DNA of 64,000 bases. Origin: Sulfurimonas sp. Its GTDB lineage: Bacteria > Campylobacterota > Campylobacteria > Campylobacterales > Sulfurimonadaceae. The stretch spans positions 237,142 through 301,141 of the forward strand of contig NZ_JBFHGL010000003.1 in assembly GCF_041583195.1 (NCBI RefSeq). Direction: 5' to 3'. Positions 27,638 through 37,760 of this stretch are shown here, piece by piece. Every line of letters begins with the position of its first letter. Within the stretch, counting starts at the first letter, position 1. The position numbers were made by a program, and so were the translations under genes. Below the pieces are notes generated by a model, which ran no database searches, was not told the origin of the DNA, and saw nothing but the letters and a program-made list of their open reading frames with translations.

Positions 27638-28197
27638 CTTAGTAACCCACTTCCTATAACTTTATAAGAGATATTTTCAAACTGGTCCTCAAGTTTTACA
27701 CCACCTATGACAGCTACAGGATGTACAGATACTTTAGCTAGCTCTTCAACTTTGTCGCCAAGTACACCGGATATATCTTTTTTCGTAGACGTATCTCTGT
27801 ACGCACCAAGACCAATATAGTTTAAATCCATAGAATTTGCTTCTATAATCTCATGCTCATTATGTGTAGAGATTCCAAGTAGTTTATCTTTTTTAATTAC
27901 GCTGCGAAGGATTTTGACAGCTTTCGAAACATCTGAGTCTATGCTTTTTAAGTCCTCTTGCCCAACATGAACGCCGTCACAAAACTCTACGAGTTCATAT
28001 TTGTCGTTCACGATTAAAAAACCGTCATATAGTTTTCGTATTTGAATTAATTGCTGTTTTATAAAAGTAGTATCTGAAGTTTTATTTCTATATTGAATTA
28101 CTTTAGCTCCGAGAGAGGTTGCAGTTTTTACAAACTCCTCTACAGAAACACCCTTTGAATCTAAAAGCTCTTGATCACAAAGTGCGTAAAGTTTCAT
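27634..28197 (-). CDS. thiE: Thiamine phosphate synthase (ThiE/TenI family)
   Basis: The enzyme joins HMP pyrophosphate and thiazole phosphate to form thiamine phosphate. The 187-residue TIM barrel keeps the family pattern in order: [49 protein letters not shown] and HPVAVIGGV. It is somewhat shorter than E. coli ThiE (211 residues), and the usual QLR is QYR, so a TenI-type paralogue cannot be excluded. No TPP riboswitch is visible upstream; it is translated with rlmH and follows accD by 9 bases. Confidence 0.82.
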   Translation of the reverse strand: MKLYALCDQELLDSKGVSVEEFVKTATSLGAKVIQYRNKTSDTTFIKQQLIQIRKLYDGFLIVNDKYELVEFCDGVHVGQEDLKSIDSDVSKAVKILRSVIKKDKLLGISTHNEHEIIEANSMDLNYIGLGAYRDTSTKKDISGVLGDKVEELAKVSVHPVAVIGGVKLEDQFENISYKVIGSGLLR

Positions 28198-28206
28198 ATC
28201 TAAAAT

Positions 28207-29049
28207 TTAGTTTTTATAGAACATTGTAAGAAGATCACTCAAAGTTTTTTTGAGATTATTTCTATTTACAACCATATCTATAGAGCCTTTCTCTAGTAAA
28301 AACTCTGCTCTTTGGAAACCATCTGGAAGTTCAGAACCAATTGTCTGCTCAATTACACGTTGTCCTGCAAATCCTATAAGAGCTCCAGGTTCAGCTATGA
28401 TAATATCACCAAGAGTTGCAAAAGACGCACTAACACCACCCATAGTAGGATCAGTTAAAACTGATATATAAGGAAGATTGTGTTTAGCCAGTTTTGCTAA
28501 AGCAGCTGAAGTCTTACTCATTTGAAGAAGAGAGAAAGTAGACTCTTGCATTCTAGCACCACCAGATGCACTAAGAATAATTACACCTTGATTTTTCTCA
28601 ATAGCACGGTTAACTGCACGAACAATCTTTTCACCCTCAACAGAACCTAGTGAACCACCCATGAATGAAAAGTCAAATATAACTACTTGAGCATCTACTC
28701 CGTTTAAGCTCATCTCTCCACTAACAACAGATGAGTATCTGCCTGTTTTTTCAAAACCCTCTTCTATACGTTTAGTATATGCTTTTTTATCTGAAAATTT
28801 TAAAGGATCTATAGGTTTTAAATTAGAATCATGTTCTACGAACGTACCTTCATCAGCTAAAAGGTTTACACGCTCTTTCACACCTATACGTAAATGGAAT
28901 CCACATTTAGGACATACGTAGTTTTGATTTTCAACCTCTTTGTAATACATTAAAGAATGACATGATTTACACTTTACCCAGTGAGATGATGCTTCGTTTT
29001 TTACAGGTTGTTTATCAGAGATTTTAGAAAAAATATTTAGTAGATTCAC
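28207..29049 (-). CDS. accD: Acetyl-CoA carboxylase carboxyltransferase subunit beta
   Basis: AccD with AccA transfers CO2 from biotin to acetyl-CoA for fatty acid synthesis. The 280 residues have the N-terminal zinc ribbon (C27, C30, C46, C49), then the carboxyltransferase core with SGGARMQEST and the oxyanion/CoA motifs PTMGGVSASFA and GFAGQRVIEQT. The start is a GTG at 29049, with AAGGAA 6 bases upstream. A TATAAT box stands 39 bases further upstream. Confidence 0.95.
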   Translation of the reverse strand: MNLLNIFSKISDKQPVKNEASSHWVKCKSCHSLMYYKEVENQNYVCPKCGFHLRIGVKERVNLLADEGTFVEHDSNLKPIDPLKFSDKKAYTKRIEEGFEKTGRYSSVVSGEMSLNGVDAQVVIFDFSFMGGSLGSVEGEKIVRAVNRAIEKNQGVIILSASGGARMQESTFSLLQMSKTSAALAKLAKHNLPYISVLTDPTMGGVSASFATLGDIIIAEPGALIGFAGQRVIEQTIGSELPDGFQRAEFLLEKGSIDMVVNRNNLKKTLSDLLTMFYKN

Positions 29050-29087
29050 AAAAATTCCTTAAAATTATCTATTATTAAATTAGTGCG

Positions 29088-29093
29088 ATTATA
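29088..29093 (-). promoter_or_regulatory. Putative -10 box for accD
   Basis: The minus strand reads GGTATAATCGC in the gap between accD and the gltBD terminator. It would serve the accD-thiE-rlmH run. Confidence 0.5.
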
Positions 29094-29136
29094 CCAAAAA
29101 TAAAGTAAAAGTTATGTGTATTATGATTTTTATATC

Positions 29137-29162
29137 AAAGATAGCACAATAGTGCTACCTTT
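29137..29162 (-). terminator. Hairpin terminator of the gltBD operon
   Basis: On the minus strand the stem AAAGGTAGCAC pairs with GTGCTATCTTT (one G-T pair) around loop TATT, starting 11 bases after the gltD stop. The following bases are AT-rich without a long T run. Confidence 0.7.
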
Positions 29163-29173
29163 TGAGGAATAAA

Positions 29174-30556
29174 TTATTTTAAAAGTGATTTTACTATGCT
29201 TCTTGCAGCTTCACGGCCATCATACGTAGCAGTAACAACAAGATCAGCTCCACGGTAACAATCTCCACCGGCATAGATACCTGATGTTGAAGTCTCATGC
29301 GTATCTTCATCAACAATAATCTCACCCCATTTGTTGATCTCAATACCATTTTCAGCTAAAAATGAAGGTACTTCAGTATCAAAACCTAAAGCCATGATAA
29401 CGACATCTGCATTAACTCTATGCTCACTTCCTTTTTGCTCTTCAACTTTCTGACGACCAGACTCATCTTTTGCACCTAGATTCATCTTAACAGCTTCTAC
29501 AGCTATAGCTTTACCATCTTCTAGGATTATCTCCTTAGGTGACGTTAAAAAGTTAAATTCTACACCCTCTTCTATAGCATTTTTATACTCTTTTTTAGAT
29601 CCAGGCATATTTTTCTCATCACGACGGTAAAGACAAGTTACACTTTTTGCACCTTCACGTTTTGCAGTACGAAGACAATCCATAGCAGTATCACCACCAC
29701 CGATAACAACAACATCTAAATCTTTAAAGTCGAATTTTTTATCATAATCAGCTTTAAAGTTTTTACGTTGTATTGATGTTAAATATTCCATAGCGTTATA
29801 TACGTTTGGAGCTTGCTCACCGTTTAACGAAGCACTTTTTGGTTTAGTTGCACCAATACCTATAAACATTGCATCATGCTCTTTAGCTATATCTTCAAAG
29901 TCTATATCTTTACCAACTTCACAGTCAACTACAAGTTCCATGCCGGCTTTTTTAAGAAGTTCAACACGTCTTTCAACTATCTTTTTATCAAGTTTGAAGT
30001 TTGGAATACCATATGTTAAAAGACCGCCTGCACGATCAGATCTTTCATACATAGTTACAGCTATACCTGAACGAAGAAGGTACGTTGCAGCACTAAGTCC
30101 AGCAGGTCCACTACCTATAACAGCTACTTTTTTATCTGTTGTAATTCCAGGAAATTCTGGTTCAAGCCCAGCTTTAAATCCCTCTTCTGTAATATGAGTT
30201 TCAACTGAACCGATAGTGATAGCACCATGACCGTCATTTAAAGTACAGTCACCCTCACAAAGTCTATCATGTGGACATACACGTCCCATAACTTCAGGGA
30301 AAGGAGATGGTTCGTTTGATAATTTAAAAGCAAACTCCATATCTTTTTCACTTACAGCTTTTAACCATTGAGGTATGTAATTGTGTAATGGACATTTATT
30401 TAAACAAAACGGATCACCACACTGAATACATCTGTCACTCTGGCTAACAGCATCATTTTTACTAAATAATTCATAAATCTCGCCAAAGTCTTTTACACGC
30501 TCTACGACTAATCTTTTACTAGGTTCTATTCTTTCTACGCTTAAAAATTCTCTCAT
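29174..30556 (-). CDS. gltD: Glutamate synthase small subunit (NADPH)
   Basis: GltD feeds NADPH electrons through FAD and iron-sulfur clusters to GltB. The 460 residues show the N-terminal cluster cysteines C43, C46, C51 and C55 (CIQCGDPFCLNKC), a second set around CPHDRLCEGDC, the FAD motif IGSGPAGLSAATY and the NADPH motif GGGDTAMDCLRTA. It follows gltB by 2 bases. The hairpin at 29137-29162 ends the transcript. Confidence 0.95.
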   Translation of the reverse strand: MREFLSVERIEPSKRLVVERVKDFGEIYELFSKNDAVSQSDRCIQCGDPFCLNKCPLHNYIPQWLKAVSEKDMEFAFKLSNEPSPFPEVMGRVCPHDRLCEGDCTLNDGHGAITIGSVETHITEEGFKAGLEPEFPGITTDKKVAVIGSGPAGLSAATYLLRSGIAVTMYERSDRAGGLLTYGIPNFKLDKKIVERRVELLKKAGMELVVDCEVGKDIDFEDIAKEHDAMFIGIGATKPKSASLNGEQAPNVYNAMEYLTSIQRKNFKADYDKKFDFKDLDVVVIGGGDTAMDCLRTAKREGAKSVTCLYRRDEKNMPGSKKEYKNAIEEGVEFNFLTSPKEIILEDGKAIAVEAVKMNLGAKDESGRQKVEEQKGSEHRVNADVVIMALGFDTEVPSFLAENGIEINKWGEIIVDEDTHETSTSGIYAGGDCYRGADLVVTATYDGREAARSIVKSLLK

Positions 30557-30558
30557 GA

Positions 30559-33500
30559 CTAGTCTCCTTTCTCTATATTAAGTGGTAATTTTGTTAAGTT
30601 TTTAGGTTTAATTAACCAGAAGTTTCTAACTTCAACTCTAAAGTTATCAAGTAACTCTTTAGCTTTTTGACTTCCAGTTTCAACAAGATAATCTTTTAGA
30701 AGTTTTTTAAGATAATGTCTAGCTTCATCTCCCTCATCTGTATCGATACGAACAGCTTCAACAAGCTCATGGTTAACATTTTCAACAAATGTGTGGTCTT
30801 GATCGTATACAAATGAGATACCACCTGTCATACCTGCACCAAAGTTAATACCTGTACGACCAAGGATAACTACTACACCACCTGTCATATAATCACAAGC
30901 ATTGTCACCAGTACCTTCAACTACCGCTAATGCACCAGAGTTACGAACCGCAAAACGCTCACCAACTGCACCTGAAATATAAAGCTTACCGCCTGTAGCA
31001 CCGTATAGACATGTATTACCACCAGCTGAGAATTCTTCACCCTCATTTTTACTTCTGATGATCACTTTACCACCGTGCATACCTTTACAGATATAGTCAT
31101 TTGCAACACCATCTAAGTCTATAGATACACCGTTGATTAGGAATGCTCCTAGAGCTTGACCTGCGATTCCGTTAAGTTTAATGTTGATAGTATCAGGTTT
31201 TAAACCTTCATCTCCATAATACTGAGCTATCTCACCACTGATTCTTGCACCGAAACTTCTGTTTAGGTTTGTAATCTCTCTTTGAATCTTGATCGGATGT
31301 TCAGGATGTTGAATAGCTGTCATAGCCTCTTTAAGAACATCTTGCTCAAACTTGTTGTCATCAAAAGGAGGATTAAATTTTTGCTGACATGTATTTACAC
31401 CCTCTTCTTGGTGAAGTACAGATGAAAAATCAAATTTCTGAGCAAATTCATCATCTTTTACTTTTAAGATATCACTACGTCCGATCATCTCTTGCATAGT
31501 TTTAAATCCAAGTTCAGCCATGATTGAGCGCACATCTTCAGCAAGTAGTGTAAAGTAATTGATAACTTGATCTACATGACCTTTAAAGAACTCTTCACGA
31601 AGTTTCTCATTTTGAGTTGCAACACCAACCGAACATTTATTTACGTGACATATACGAAGCATTTTACAACCAACAATTGTAAGTACACCAGTACCAAATG
31701 CATAAGATTCAGCACCTAAAAGTGCAGCTTTAATAACATCAAGACCAGTTTTTAAACCACCATCTGTTTGAACCTCTACAAGCCCTCTTAAATTATTAGC
31801 TTTAAGAGCATTGTGAGCTTCACTAAGTCCAAGTTCCCATGGGTTACCTGCAAACTTAATAGACGTAAGTGGAGCAGCACCGGTACCACCATCACCACCA
31901 GAGATAATGATCTTATCAGCATATGCTTTAGCAACACCTGCTGCAATAGTACCAACACCCATAGTTGAAACAAGTTTAACCGCTACACGAGCATTTGGAT
32001 TTACTTGTTTCATATCAAAGATAAGCTGAGCTAAATCCTCGATAGAGTAAATATCGTGGTGTGGTGGAGGCGAGATCAGTGTAACACCAGGTACAGTATG
32101 ACGAAGCTTACCGATTAATGCTGTTACTTTGTGACCAGGAAGTTGTCCACCCTCTCCAGGTTTAGCACCTTGAGCTACTTTAATCTGAATCTCTTCTGCA
32201 CTTCTTAAATATGCAGGAGTTACACCAAAACGTCCAGATGCAACTTGTTTGATCTTAGAGTTACGCTCAGTATCAAAACGCGCTACGTCTTCACCACCCT
32301 CACCTGAGTTTGATTGACCACCGATTCTATTCATTGCAATAGCAATAGTCTCGTGAGCTTCCGGAGAGATTGAACCAAGACTCATTGCAGCTGAAGCAAA
32401 ACGTTTAAAGATCTCTTCTTTAGGCTCAACTTCATCAATAGAGATTGGTTTTCTATCTGATTTTATATCAAAGAAATCACGGATAAATTTTAGACCACGA
32501 TTATTTACAATTGATTTTAACTCTTCAAAGTCTTCAGTCTTGCCAGTATCTACACATTTATGAATAGCATGTATTACAGAAGGTCCAAAATCATGATGTT
32601 CTTCACCATGATAGAACTTATAAAAACCACCTATATTTAGTGGAAATATGTTACTAAAACCATAGTGATCATAAGCATCTTTATGATACTTTTTAATGCG
32701 CTCGTCAATATCTTTATAACCAAGTCCGCTAAGAGCACAATTTGAAGATTCAAAACACTCTTGAACAATCTCTTTATTTAATCCCATTACATCAAAAAGG
32801 CCTGTATTTCTATAAGAAGCTATAGTTGCAATACCCATTTTAGACATAATTTTCATTAATCCACCGTTTATAGCAGAGTGAACAGCTTTTAGTGCATCGT
32901 GACACTCCATATTTATAACTTTAGACTCTTCTAACTTTTTAATTACGCTTGAGAATAATAGATTAGGATAAACAGCAGACGCACCATAACCGATAAGTAC
33001 TGCAGCAGAGTGAGAATCAATAACTTCACCTGTAACAGCAATCATAGATACAAGGTGTCTAATACCAGCTTTAAGTAAAGCAAAATTTAAACGTCCTACT
33101 ACCATAGCCATAGGCATTACAGCTTTTTCACTTGAAAGTTCTTTATCATCTAAAATAACTATTCTAACACCGTCGTTTTTAACAGACTCTATAACTTCAG
33201 CAGCAAGTGCATCTAAAGATTCTTTTAAATCTCCACTGTATGCTGTTGAGAAAGTTTTATTATTATAAAAAGACTGGTATCTTGGTGATTTTTTATCTCC
33301 AAAAGATTTTAGAACTTCAAGTTTTTCACTAGTAATAATAGGTGAGATGGCTTTTAATCTGTGAGCATGTGTAGGAATTTCTCCTAAAATGTTGTGAACT
33401 TCACCAAAACCAGTATTTAAACTCATTACAACTTTTTCACGAATCGGATCGATTGGCGGATTTGTTACTTGAGCAAATTTTTGTTTGAAATAATCAGTAA

Positions 33501-34998
33501 AACTTCTCTGCTTATTTGAAAATGCTGCAAGAGGAGTATCATCACCCATAGAACCGACAGCTTCTTTACCGTCTTTGATCATAGGTTCAATAACCTGTTC
33601 AACAACCTCTTGAGTTATATTGAAATATCTTTGACGATTAATTATCTCATCAGGTTCGAACTCACATGAAGCAGTGTATTGAGCATCAACATGTTCTTGA
33701 AGATATATCATATGCTCATTTAACCATTTCATATATGGGTTTGATGATTTTAAATAGTTATTGATATCGTCATTTTTAAGAATTTTTCCGTATTTTAAAT
33801 CAAGTCCAAGCATCTCACCTGATTGCAGGCGACCACGCTCTTGAATGTTATCTTCATCAATATCTACAACACCGTACTCAGAAGCGATCAATAGGTTATT
33901 GTCTTTTGTGATGATATATTTAGATGGACGAAGACCGTTTCTATCTAGTGTACAACCAATATAACGACCATCAGTTACAGAGAATGCCGCAGGACCATCC
34001 CAAGCTTCGAAAACAGTTGAGTGATACTCGTAAAATGCACGAAGTTCAGGGTCCATATGTGGAGCATTTTGCCAAGCTGAAGGGATTACACCACGCACAG
34101 CTTTAAAAAAGTCCATACCGTTTACAAGTAAAAATTCTAAAAAGTTATCAGCTGAAGCCGAATCTGAAGATTTTGGTTGAAGGATCGGAAGAATTCTTTT
34201 GATCTCCTCATCCGTAAATACTTCACTTTTAATGCTTTCTGACTTAATCTCTACATTTATACGGTTACCCTCTACAGAGTTGATCTCACCATTGTGTGCA
34301 ACTGCACGGAAAGGTTGTGCAAGTCTCCACTCTGGAAGTGTGTTTGTCGAGAATCTTTGGTGAAAAAGTGAAAAAGATATTTTAAAACTCTCGTCTTGTA
34401 AGTCTTTGTAAAACTCTTTGATATGAGTAGGCATTACAAGCCCTTTATATGAAAGAACTTTTGAGCTCATTGATGCTATGTAAAAATCTCTGTTTGAAAT
34501 TAATTTATGTTCTGTTTCTTTACGAGAAAGATATAGTAACGCATCAAATCTCTCAGTAGCCATAATTGAGTTTGGAGTAATAAAAACCTGAGTAATATTT
34601 GGAAGTGATGCTAATGCTTGTTCCCCTAAAGCATTTGTATCTACAGGTACCTCTCTTAATAATACAACTTTTAAATCGTTATTTGCACAAATTTCTTCTA
34701 AAGTATCTAATTCTTCTTTTGTTTTTGAAAATACAGATGCAACTGCAAACTGTTTTGGAAGTTCTATCGATTTACTTGCAGCTTCTTTTCTTAAAAATTC
34801 TTCCGGCATAGATAGTAAAAGTCCACTACCATCCCCTGTTTTTCCATCTGCTGCAACTGCACCACGGTGCATCATACGCTCTAGCGCTGTAACTGCATCA
34901 TTTAAAACCTTTCTTGAAGGTTTATTTTTGATGTTGGCAACAAGACCAAAACCACAGTTATCTTTAAATGATCTCAATAAATCATGATATTCAACCAT
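30559..34998 (-). CDS. gltB: Glutamate synthase large subunit
   Basis: GltB transfers the amide of glutamine to 2-oxoglutarate. The 1479 residues begin with a 14-residue propeptide before the nucleophile Cys15 (CGFGLVA), followed by the class II amidotransferase domain, the central domain, the FMN-binding synthase domain (GEGGEDVARF, GDGGTGAAPLTSIKFAG), the 3Fe-4S cysteines near residues 1110-1125 (CKMLRICHVNKC) and the C-terminal glycine-rich beta helix (GGNTCLYGATGGKLYISGAV). The ATG follows AGGAGT. With gltD it forms the main ammonium-assimilation route alongside glutamine synthetase. Confidence 0.97.
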   Translation of the reverse strand: MVEYHDLLRSFKDNCGFGLVANIKNKPSRKVLNDAVTALERMMHRGAVAADGKTGDGSGLLLSMPEEFLRKEAASKSIELPKQFAVASVFSKTKEELDTLEEICANNDLKVVLLREVPVDTNALGEQALASLPNITQVFITPNSIMATERFDALLYLSRKETEHKLISNRDFYIASMSSKVLSYKGLVMPTHIKEFYKDLQDESFKISFSLFHQRFSTNTLPEWRLAQPFRAVAHNGEINSVEGNRINVEIKSESIKSEVFTDEEIKRILPILQPKSSDSASADNFLEFLLVNGMDFFKAVRGVIPSAWQNAPHMDPELRAFYEYHSTVFEAWDGPAAFSVTDGRYIGCTLDRNGLRPSKYIITKDNNLLIASEYGVVDIDEDNIQERGRLQSGEMLGLDLKYGKILKNDDINNYLKSSNPYMKWLNEHMIYLQEHVDAQYTASCEFEPDEIINRQRYFNITQEVVEQVIEPMIKDGKEAVGSMGDDTPLAAFSNKQRSFTDYFKQKFAQVTNPPIDPIREKVVMSLNTGFGEVHNILGEIPTHAHRLKAISPIITSEKLEVLKSFGDKKSPRYQSFYNNKTFSTAYSGDLKESLDALAAEVIESVKNDGVRIVILDDKELSSEKAVMPMAMVVGRLNFALLKAGIRHLVSMIAVTGEVIDSHSAAVLIGYGASAVYPNLLFSSVIKKLEESKVINMECHDALKAVHSAINGGLMKIMSKMGIATIASYRNTGLFDVMGLNKEIVQECFESSNCALSGLGYKDIDERIKKYHKDAYDHYGFSNIFPLNIGGFYKFYHGEEHHDFGPSVIHAIHKCVDTGKTEDFEELKSIVNNRGLKFIRDFFDIKSDRKPISIDEVEPKEEIFKRFASAAMSLGSISPEAHETIAIAMNRIGGQSNSGEGGEDVARFDTERNSKIKQVASGRFGVTPAYLRSAEEIQIKVAQGAKPGEGGQLPGHKVTALIGKLRHTVPGVTLISPPPHHDIYSIEDLAQLIFDMKQVNPNARVAVKLVSTMGVGTIAAGVAKAYADKIIISGGDGGTGAAPLTSIKFAGNPWELGLSEAHNALKANNLRGLVEVQTDGGLKTGLDVIKAALLGAESYAFGTGVLTIVGCKMLRICHVNKCSVGVATQNEKLREEFFKGHVDQVINYFTLLAEDVRSIMAELGFKTMQEMIGRSDILKVKDDEFAQKFDFSSVLHQEEGVNTCQQKFNPPFDDNKFEQDVLKEAMTAIQHPEHPIKIQREITNLNRSFGARISGEIAQYYGDEGLKPDTINIKLNGIAGQALGAFLINGVSIDLDGVANDYICKGMHGGKVIIRSKNEGEEFSAGGNTCLYGATGGKLYISGAVGERFAVRNSGALAVVEGTGDNACDYMTGGVVVILGRTGINFGAGMTGGISFVYDQDHTFVENVNHELVEAVRIDTDEGDEARHYLKKLLKDYLVETGSQKAKELLDNFRVEVRNFWLIKPKNLTKLPLNIEKGD

Positions 34999-35090
34999 TT
35001 TTACTCCTAAATTTATAAATTTACCACTAAATTTTCGTCAATTTAATCTTTTTTTAAAGAAAATTAGTTTATTTAGAGACAAGGTGGTTT

Positions 35091-35096
35091 ATTATA
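35091..35096 (-). promoter_or_regulatory. Putative -10 box for gltBD
   Basis: The minus strand reads GGATATAATAAA about 93 bases before the gltB ATG, giving a leader of roughly 85 bases. The leader holds no recognisable riboswitch. The -35 region is weak. Confidence 0.4.
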
Positions 35097-35177
35097 TCCA
35101 ATAAAGCTTTAAAGAAGCATTATATTGTTAAAATTTTTCAAATAAAAATAAAATATGAGAATTAAAGAAGCAAAGAC

Positions 35178-35795
35178 ATGCAGGGTTTCATAATAAATCT
35201 TAATAAAGTTAAAGATGAAGACTTAATAGTAACAATAATATCTAAAAACTCTTTAGATACTCTTTATAGATTTTACGGGGCACGTCACGGTGTTATAAAC
35301 CTTGGATTTAAAATAGATTATGAAAAAGAAGGTTCGGCAAAATCATCTATTGAGAGACTCAAAGATGTTATCCATATAGGCTTTAAATGGATAAATGATT
35401 ATGAGAAACTTCGTCTTTGGCAAAACTTTTTAGGACTTTTTTATAAACACCTAAAAGATGCTTATGAGATAGATGATTTTTATTTTGATCTAATTGAAAA
35501 TGCTTCTAAAAACTGGAATAAACAAAATCCAAAAAGAGTAGCAATTGAGTCGTATGTTAAACTTCTTGAACACGAAGGTCGTTTGCATACAGAGATGGAG
35601 TGTTTTTTATGTCATGAAGAGATAGAAGGAGATATATCTCTTATTCGTGCATTTCTTCCTACACATAAAGATTGTACACATACTTTGCCAATTTCTCAAG
35701 ATGCACTTGTAGAGCTCTATAAAAGTAAATCCAGCCTGTTTTTAAATGATAAAGAGGTTGATAGGATGTGGTATATTTTATTAGAAGGATTATGA
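35178..35795 (+). CDS. recO: Recombination mediator RecO
   Basis: RecO loads RecA on gapped DNA together with RecR. The 205 residues fit the short Campylobacterota form: an N-terminal OB-like domain (MQGFIINLNKVKDEDLIVTI) and a helical domain with a CxxC (CFLC, then HKDC) that may bind zinc. It is a lone plus-strand gene and its end overlaps nspC tail to tail by 6 bases. The family is divergent, so confidence is moderate to high rather than certain. Confidence 0.8.
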   Translation: MQGFIINLNKVKDEDLIVTIISKNSLDTLYRFYGARHGVINLGFKIDYEKEGSAKSSIERLKDVIHIGFKWINDYEKLRLWQNFLGLFYKHLKDAYEIDDFYFDLIENASKNWNKQNPKRVAIESYVKLLEHEGRLHTEMECFLCHEEIEGDISLIRAFLPTHKDCTHTLPISQDALVELYKSKSSLFLNDKEVDRMWYILLEGL

Positions 35796-36920
35796 CAGCC
35801 TGTCTCTATAATCCTCATATCCAAACTCTTTTACCAATTCTACACTCCCGTCAAGCTTTTTAAGAACTAAAGATGGAAGCTTAATACCATTAAATGTAGT
35901 ATTTTTAACAAATGTATAGTGTATCTGGTCTTCAAATATAATCTTGTCTCCTGCTTTTAGGGGCTCATCAAATGAGTAATCACCCATAATGTCTCCTGCA
36001 AGACAAGTATTTCCACCTAAACGGTAAGTATATTTTTTCTCCCCCACCTCACCTGCTCCACGAACTTCTGCACGATATGGCATAGCTAAAGTATCAGGCA
36101 TATGTGCTTCAGCAGACGTATCAAGAATAGCTACATTCATACCGTTGTTAAAAGTATCAAGTACAGAGCTTACAAGATATCCAACTTCCCAGCCTACCGC
36201 TTCACCAGGTTCAAGATACACATCTACATTGTAACGCTCTTTGAAAGATTTAACTAATCTTATAAGCTTTTCAACATCATAATCTTTTCTTGTTATATGA
36301 TGTCCCCCTCCAAAATTTATATATTTTAGATTTGCAAAGTATTTTGAAAAGTTTTTTTCAAATGCAATAAGAACCTCTTCTAGAGCATCTGCGTCTTGTT
36401 CACACAATGCATGGAAGTTCAATCCATCAATATGTTCTAAAACACTCTCATCAAAGTTTTTAAGCGTAGTTCCTAAACGGCTATATAATCCACATGGGTT
36501 GTATATGTCTTTTGGTGATGCTGATACTTCAGGATTTATTCTAAGAGATAAACTGATATTTTGATTTATAGACTTTACCAGATTAGCATATTTAAAAAGC
36601 TGGCTTGGAGAGTTAAATACAATGTGATCAGATATTTTAGCAATCTCTTTTATATCATCTTCACTATAAGCAGGTGAATAGGTATGTACCTCTGCTTTAT
36701 CATTGTGTTTTTTAAACTCTTCGTAAGCAAGTCTTGCCTCATGTAATCCACTTGCAGTACAGCCTTTTAGATACTTTGACACTAAGCCAAATGTTGAGTG
36801 CATTGCAAAACCCTTTAGAGCTAAAATAATTTTTGCTCCGCTTTGTTTTTGTACATAGTCAAGAAGCTTTAAATTTTTTTCTAATAACTCTTCTTCACAT
36901 AAATAATATGGTGTTTTCAT
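35790..36920 (-). CDS. nspC: Carboxynorspermidine/carboxyspermidine decarboxylase
   Basis: This PLP enzyme of the alanine racemase fold decarboxylates carboxy(nor)spermidine to (nor)spermidine. The 376 residues show the PLP lysine in LALKGFAMHS (K36), the GGGHH loop, the EPGEAVGWEVG phosphate site and NTCLAGD near the C-terminal active site. With the carboxyspermidine synthase at 37761 it forms the alternative polyamine route typical of this phylum. It overlaps the intervening HDOD gene by 4 bases, so the three genes are probably co-transcribed. Confidence 0.93.
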   Translation of the reverse strand: MKTPYYLCEEELLEKNLKLLDYVQKQSGAKIILALKGFAMHSTFGLVSKYLKGCTASGLHEARLAYEEFKKHNDKAEVHTYSPAYSEDDIKEIAKISDHIVFNSPSQLFKYANLVKSINQNISLSLRINPEVSASPKDIYNPCGLYSRLGTTLKNFDESVLEHIDGLNFHALCEQDADALEEVLIAFEKNFSKYFANLKYINFGGGHHITRKDYDVEKLIRLVKSFKERYNVDVYLEPGEAVGWEVGYLVSSVLDTFNNGMNVAILDTSAEAHMPDTLAMPYRAEVRGAGEVGEKKYTYRLGGNTCLAGDIMGDYSFDEPLKAGDKIIFEDQIHYTFVKNTTFNGIKLPSLVLKKLDGSVELVKEFGYEDYRDRLS

Positions 36921-37759
36921 CTATTTTTTAAATTTTGTATATATGCTTTTTTAATTCTAAGTGCAACACTTATAAAATAATCAGGATCATAACCTAAATC
37001 CTGCACTAGTCTTGCTGCTTTTAAGACAGATTCTTTAGTTAATATATCTCTTGGATTTACAGCAGTTTTAATAACAGCAAGTGTATCTGTATAGCTCTCT
37101 ATTTTGTCTGTTTTATATTCAGGTTCATAATCTAATGCTTTTAAAATATCTACAAACAACGGTTCAAGATTCCAATGATCAAACAGCATACCTGATACAA
37201 AGTACGAAGATGTTCCAAAAACAGAATCTTCATAAACCAATGTATCTTTTGCAGACTTGTAGCCCTCTTTAAATTTTTGAGCAGAGTTGTTTTTCATAAT
37301 CTCTTTAGCCATCACCAGTTTACCAGATTCCATAATAAGAGCAAGAGGAGTTAAAAACTGAGCTTGACGCGTATCTATTTTAGAAAACCACTGCATCATA
37401 AGCGAGCTTTGAAGCTGACATACATCGTTAAATATCGACGGTGATACTCCAAACATCTCAGTATTTGCTTTCATACGCTCATTAATGGCATAATGAAGAA
37501 CTAAACCGTGTACCATCTCTGTTCCAAACAGTGTTACGGCCTGAGCTACAGATGCAATTTGCCTTGTAAATCCATACAACGGCGAGTTGATCATCTTCAA
37601 AATATTAGCTGTTAATACGGCATCAGATTCTATAAGTTTAACAAGTTTAGTGATATTAACATCAGCCGCCCCATTTTCATAAAGCTTTTGTATCAAAATT
37701 GCCGCATTTGACAATGGTGGTAATGATTCAATTGTATCTACTAAACTTTTATAGTCCAT
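36917..37759 (-). CDS. HDOD-domain protein
   Basis: The 280-residue protein is an HDOD domain over most of its length: LPPLSNAAILIQKLYENGAA, the stretch KLIESDAVLTANILKMINSP and IASVAQAVTLFGTEMVHGLV are diagnostic. HDOD proteins are catalytically inactive relatives of HD phosphohydrolases and act in signalling or as scaffolds. It is fused to no other domain. It lies between the two polyamine genes, overlapping nspC and abutting the synthase by 1 base, so it may sense or control polyamine flux; this is inference only. Confidence 0.82.
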   Translation of the reverse strand: MDYKSLVDTIESLPPLSNAAILIQKLYENGAADVNITKLVKLIESDAVLTANILKMINSPLYGFTRQIASVAQAVTLFGTEMVHGLVLHYAINERMKANTEMFGVSPSIFNDVCQLQSSLMMQWFSKIDTRQAQFLTPLALIMESGKLVMAKEIMKNNSAQKFKEGYKSAKDTLVYEDSVFGTSSYFVSGMLFDHWNLEPLFVDILKALDYEPEYKTDKIESYTDTLAVIKTAVNPRDILTKESVLKAARLVQDLGYDPDYFISVALRIKKAYIQNLKNR

Positions 37760-37760
37760 C

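Noticed and set aside
35012..35041. TTGACG-N18-TATAAA as gltB promoter
   Set aside because: A start about 7 bases after this -10 box would fall within the AGGAGT ribosome site of gltB, so the TATAAT further upstream is preferred.
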